Notes under the pieces: model-generated | Told to the model about the DNA's origin: nothing | Database searches by the model: none | The model's input: the letters and a program-made list of their open reading frames with translations, nothing else | Shown here: one piece after another, positions 14,069-14,644 of the stretch | Numbering within the stretch: the first letter of the stretch is position 1 | Layout of the letters: each line of letters begins with the position of its first letter | Assembly (NCBI GenBank): GCA_003446335.1 | Contig: DMAZ01000255.1 | Coordinates: forward strand, 1 to 14,644 | Length of the DNA stretch: 14,644 bases | Reading direction: 5' to 3' | Source: Lachnospiraceae bacterium | GTDB lineage: Bacteria > Bacillota_A > Clostridia > Lachnospirales > Lachnospiraceae | Made by a program: the position numbers and the translations under genes

Positions 14069-14245
14069 AATGTAATAGAATCTGTTCATGACATTTTGTC
14101 ACATCAGATTGCTGCCTCTAAATTGATGCAAATCCATTTTCGGGCAGTTCTGCCCGTATCGGATTACCGCTAACGATCCCATACCGGCAGTCGCGTACCA
14201 GGCTTTTATTATTATCAAATATAAAAGAAAGAGAGGGTTCACATT
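14069..14245 (+). promoter_or_regulatory. Long structured 5' leader of glgC
   Basis: The predicted leader can form P1 (AATCTG 14079-14084 with CAGATT 14105-14110, inner TGACA/TGTCA). Immediately next is P2 (GCTGCC 14111-14116 with GGCAGT 14186-14191). Inside P2 is a stem of AATCC (14131-14135) with GGATT (14161-14165) that caps a strong CGGGCA/TGCCCG hairpin (14141-14156). The GGATT arm could instead pair in part with GATCC at 14175-14179. There is no T-tract, so control would act on translation or stability if at all. I recognise no known riboswitch consensus. Confidence 0.4.
14089..14101. promoter_or_regulatory. 13-base palindrome in the divergent region, putative operator
   Basis: TGACA-TTT-TGTCA is a perfect 5-base inverted repeat with a 3-base centre. 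It lies in the early glgC leader and overlaps a possible minus-strand -35 (GTGACA at 14102-14097). It may be a regulator site or the tip of leader hairpin P1. Confidence 0.35.
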
Positions 14246-14644
14246 ATGCAAAACTCAATGTTAGCAATGATTCTGGCCGGCGGACGTGGTAGCCGTCTGA
14301 AAGACCTTACCAACAAAGTTGCCAAGCCTGCAGTATCATACGGTGGAAAGTACCGTATCGTTGACTTCCCGCTTTCAAACTGTGCGAACAGCGGAATCGA
14401 CGTTGTCGGTGTCCTCACACAGTATGAATCCGTTGAGCTGAACAGCTACGTCGCCGCAGCAGGCAACTGGGGTCTTGACAGCCGTGACAGTGGTGTCTAT
14501 GTACTCCCGCCGCGTGAAAAAGCCGATGCCAACCTCGATGTCTATCGTGGAACAGCTGATGCTATTTCCCAGAACATTGACTTCATCGACAAGTATGATC
14601 CGGAATATCTCCTTGTTCTTTCCGGTGACCACATCTATAAGATG
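14246..14644 (+). CDS. glgC: Glucose-1-phosphate adenylyltransferase, N-terminal part (cut by window edge)
   Basis: Makes ADP-glucose from glucose 1-phosphate and ATP, the committed step of bacterial glycogen synthesis. The first 133 codons are present and end exactly at the window edge. The nucleotidyltransferase signature [14 protein letters not shown] (residues 5-18; most homologues have Q where R14 stands) is followed by [20 protein letters not shown], then GTADAI and SGDHIYKM at the edge, all typical of GlgC. The start at 14246 has GAGAGG about 10 bases upstream. It is divergent from the polysaccharide operon. The codon choice is strongly biased (CGT, GGT, AAC), as in ptsI, which suggests high expression. 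Confidence 0.96.
   Translation, partial: MQNSMLAMILAGGRGSRLKDLTNKVAKPAVSYGGKYRIVDFPLSNCANSGIDVVGVLTQYESVELNSYVAAAGNWGLDSRDSGVYVLPPREKADANLDVYRGTADAISQNIDFIDKYDPEYLLVLSGDHIYKM

Noticed and set aside
1..14644. CRISPR array, insertion sequence, prophage or integrated element
   Set aside because: No regularly spaced repeats, transposase, integrase or duplicated tRNA end was found; the tRNA-Arg is flanked by ordinary genes.

Overview
The window looks like chromosome of a Clostridia bacterium, most likely of the Lachnospiraceae type. This is inferred from gene families and signals, not from a database search. The signs are a class III (Firmicutes-type) fructose-1,6-bisphosphatase, a DUF1700/HAAS membrane protein, a response regulator joined to a SARP-like DNA-binding domain, AGGAGG ribosome binding sites, sigma-A-type promoters and hairpin-plus-T-tract terminators. 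I see no insertion sequence, phage gene, CRISPR array or origin.

Right-to-left strand, positions 1-6224: housekeeping genes. From the upstream end these are glmS (glucosamine-6-phosphate synthase), ptsI (PTS Enzyme I), cysK (cysteine synthase), tRNA-Arg(ACG), a HAAS/DUF1700 membrane protein, and the first 99 codons of class III fbp. They sit in short transcription units with recognisable promoters. Terminators are clear after ptsI and the tRNA. The 368-base gap between glmS and ptsI holds two long imperfect hairpins, and every non-Watson-Crick pair in their stems is a G-U only when the minus strand is read. This is the best candidate for an undescribed structured RNA here.

Right-to-left strand, positions 6332-13793: a cell-surface polysaccharide cluster. 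A promoter at about 13831-13859 drives a membrane-bound polyprenyl-phosphate sugar-1-phosphate transferase. It is followed, closely spaced, by a small acidic membrane protein, a response regulator with a SARP-like domain, a large acidic lipoprotein and an unrecognised soluble protein. After a 211-base gap with a promoter, a structured leader and a terminator come a membrane-anchored TPR protein and a PHP-type (CpsB/YwqE-like) protein-tyrosine phosphatase. The transferase and the phosphatase mark the region as exopolysaccharide or capsule biosynthesis and control. The middle genes are poorly characterised and could be a regulatory or surface module. Two of them carry acidic, tyrosine-rich tracts, which are plausible partners of the phosphatase.

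Plus strand, 14034-14644: a divergent promoter, a roughly 177-base structured leader and the first 133 codons of glgC (ADP-glucose pyrophosphorylase, glycogen synthesis). The divergent region also holds a strong minus-strand terminator with no obvious upstream gene, and a 13-base palindrome. Both ends of the window cut through genes (fbp at the left, glgC at the right).
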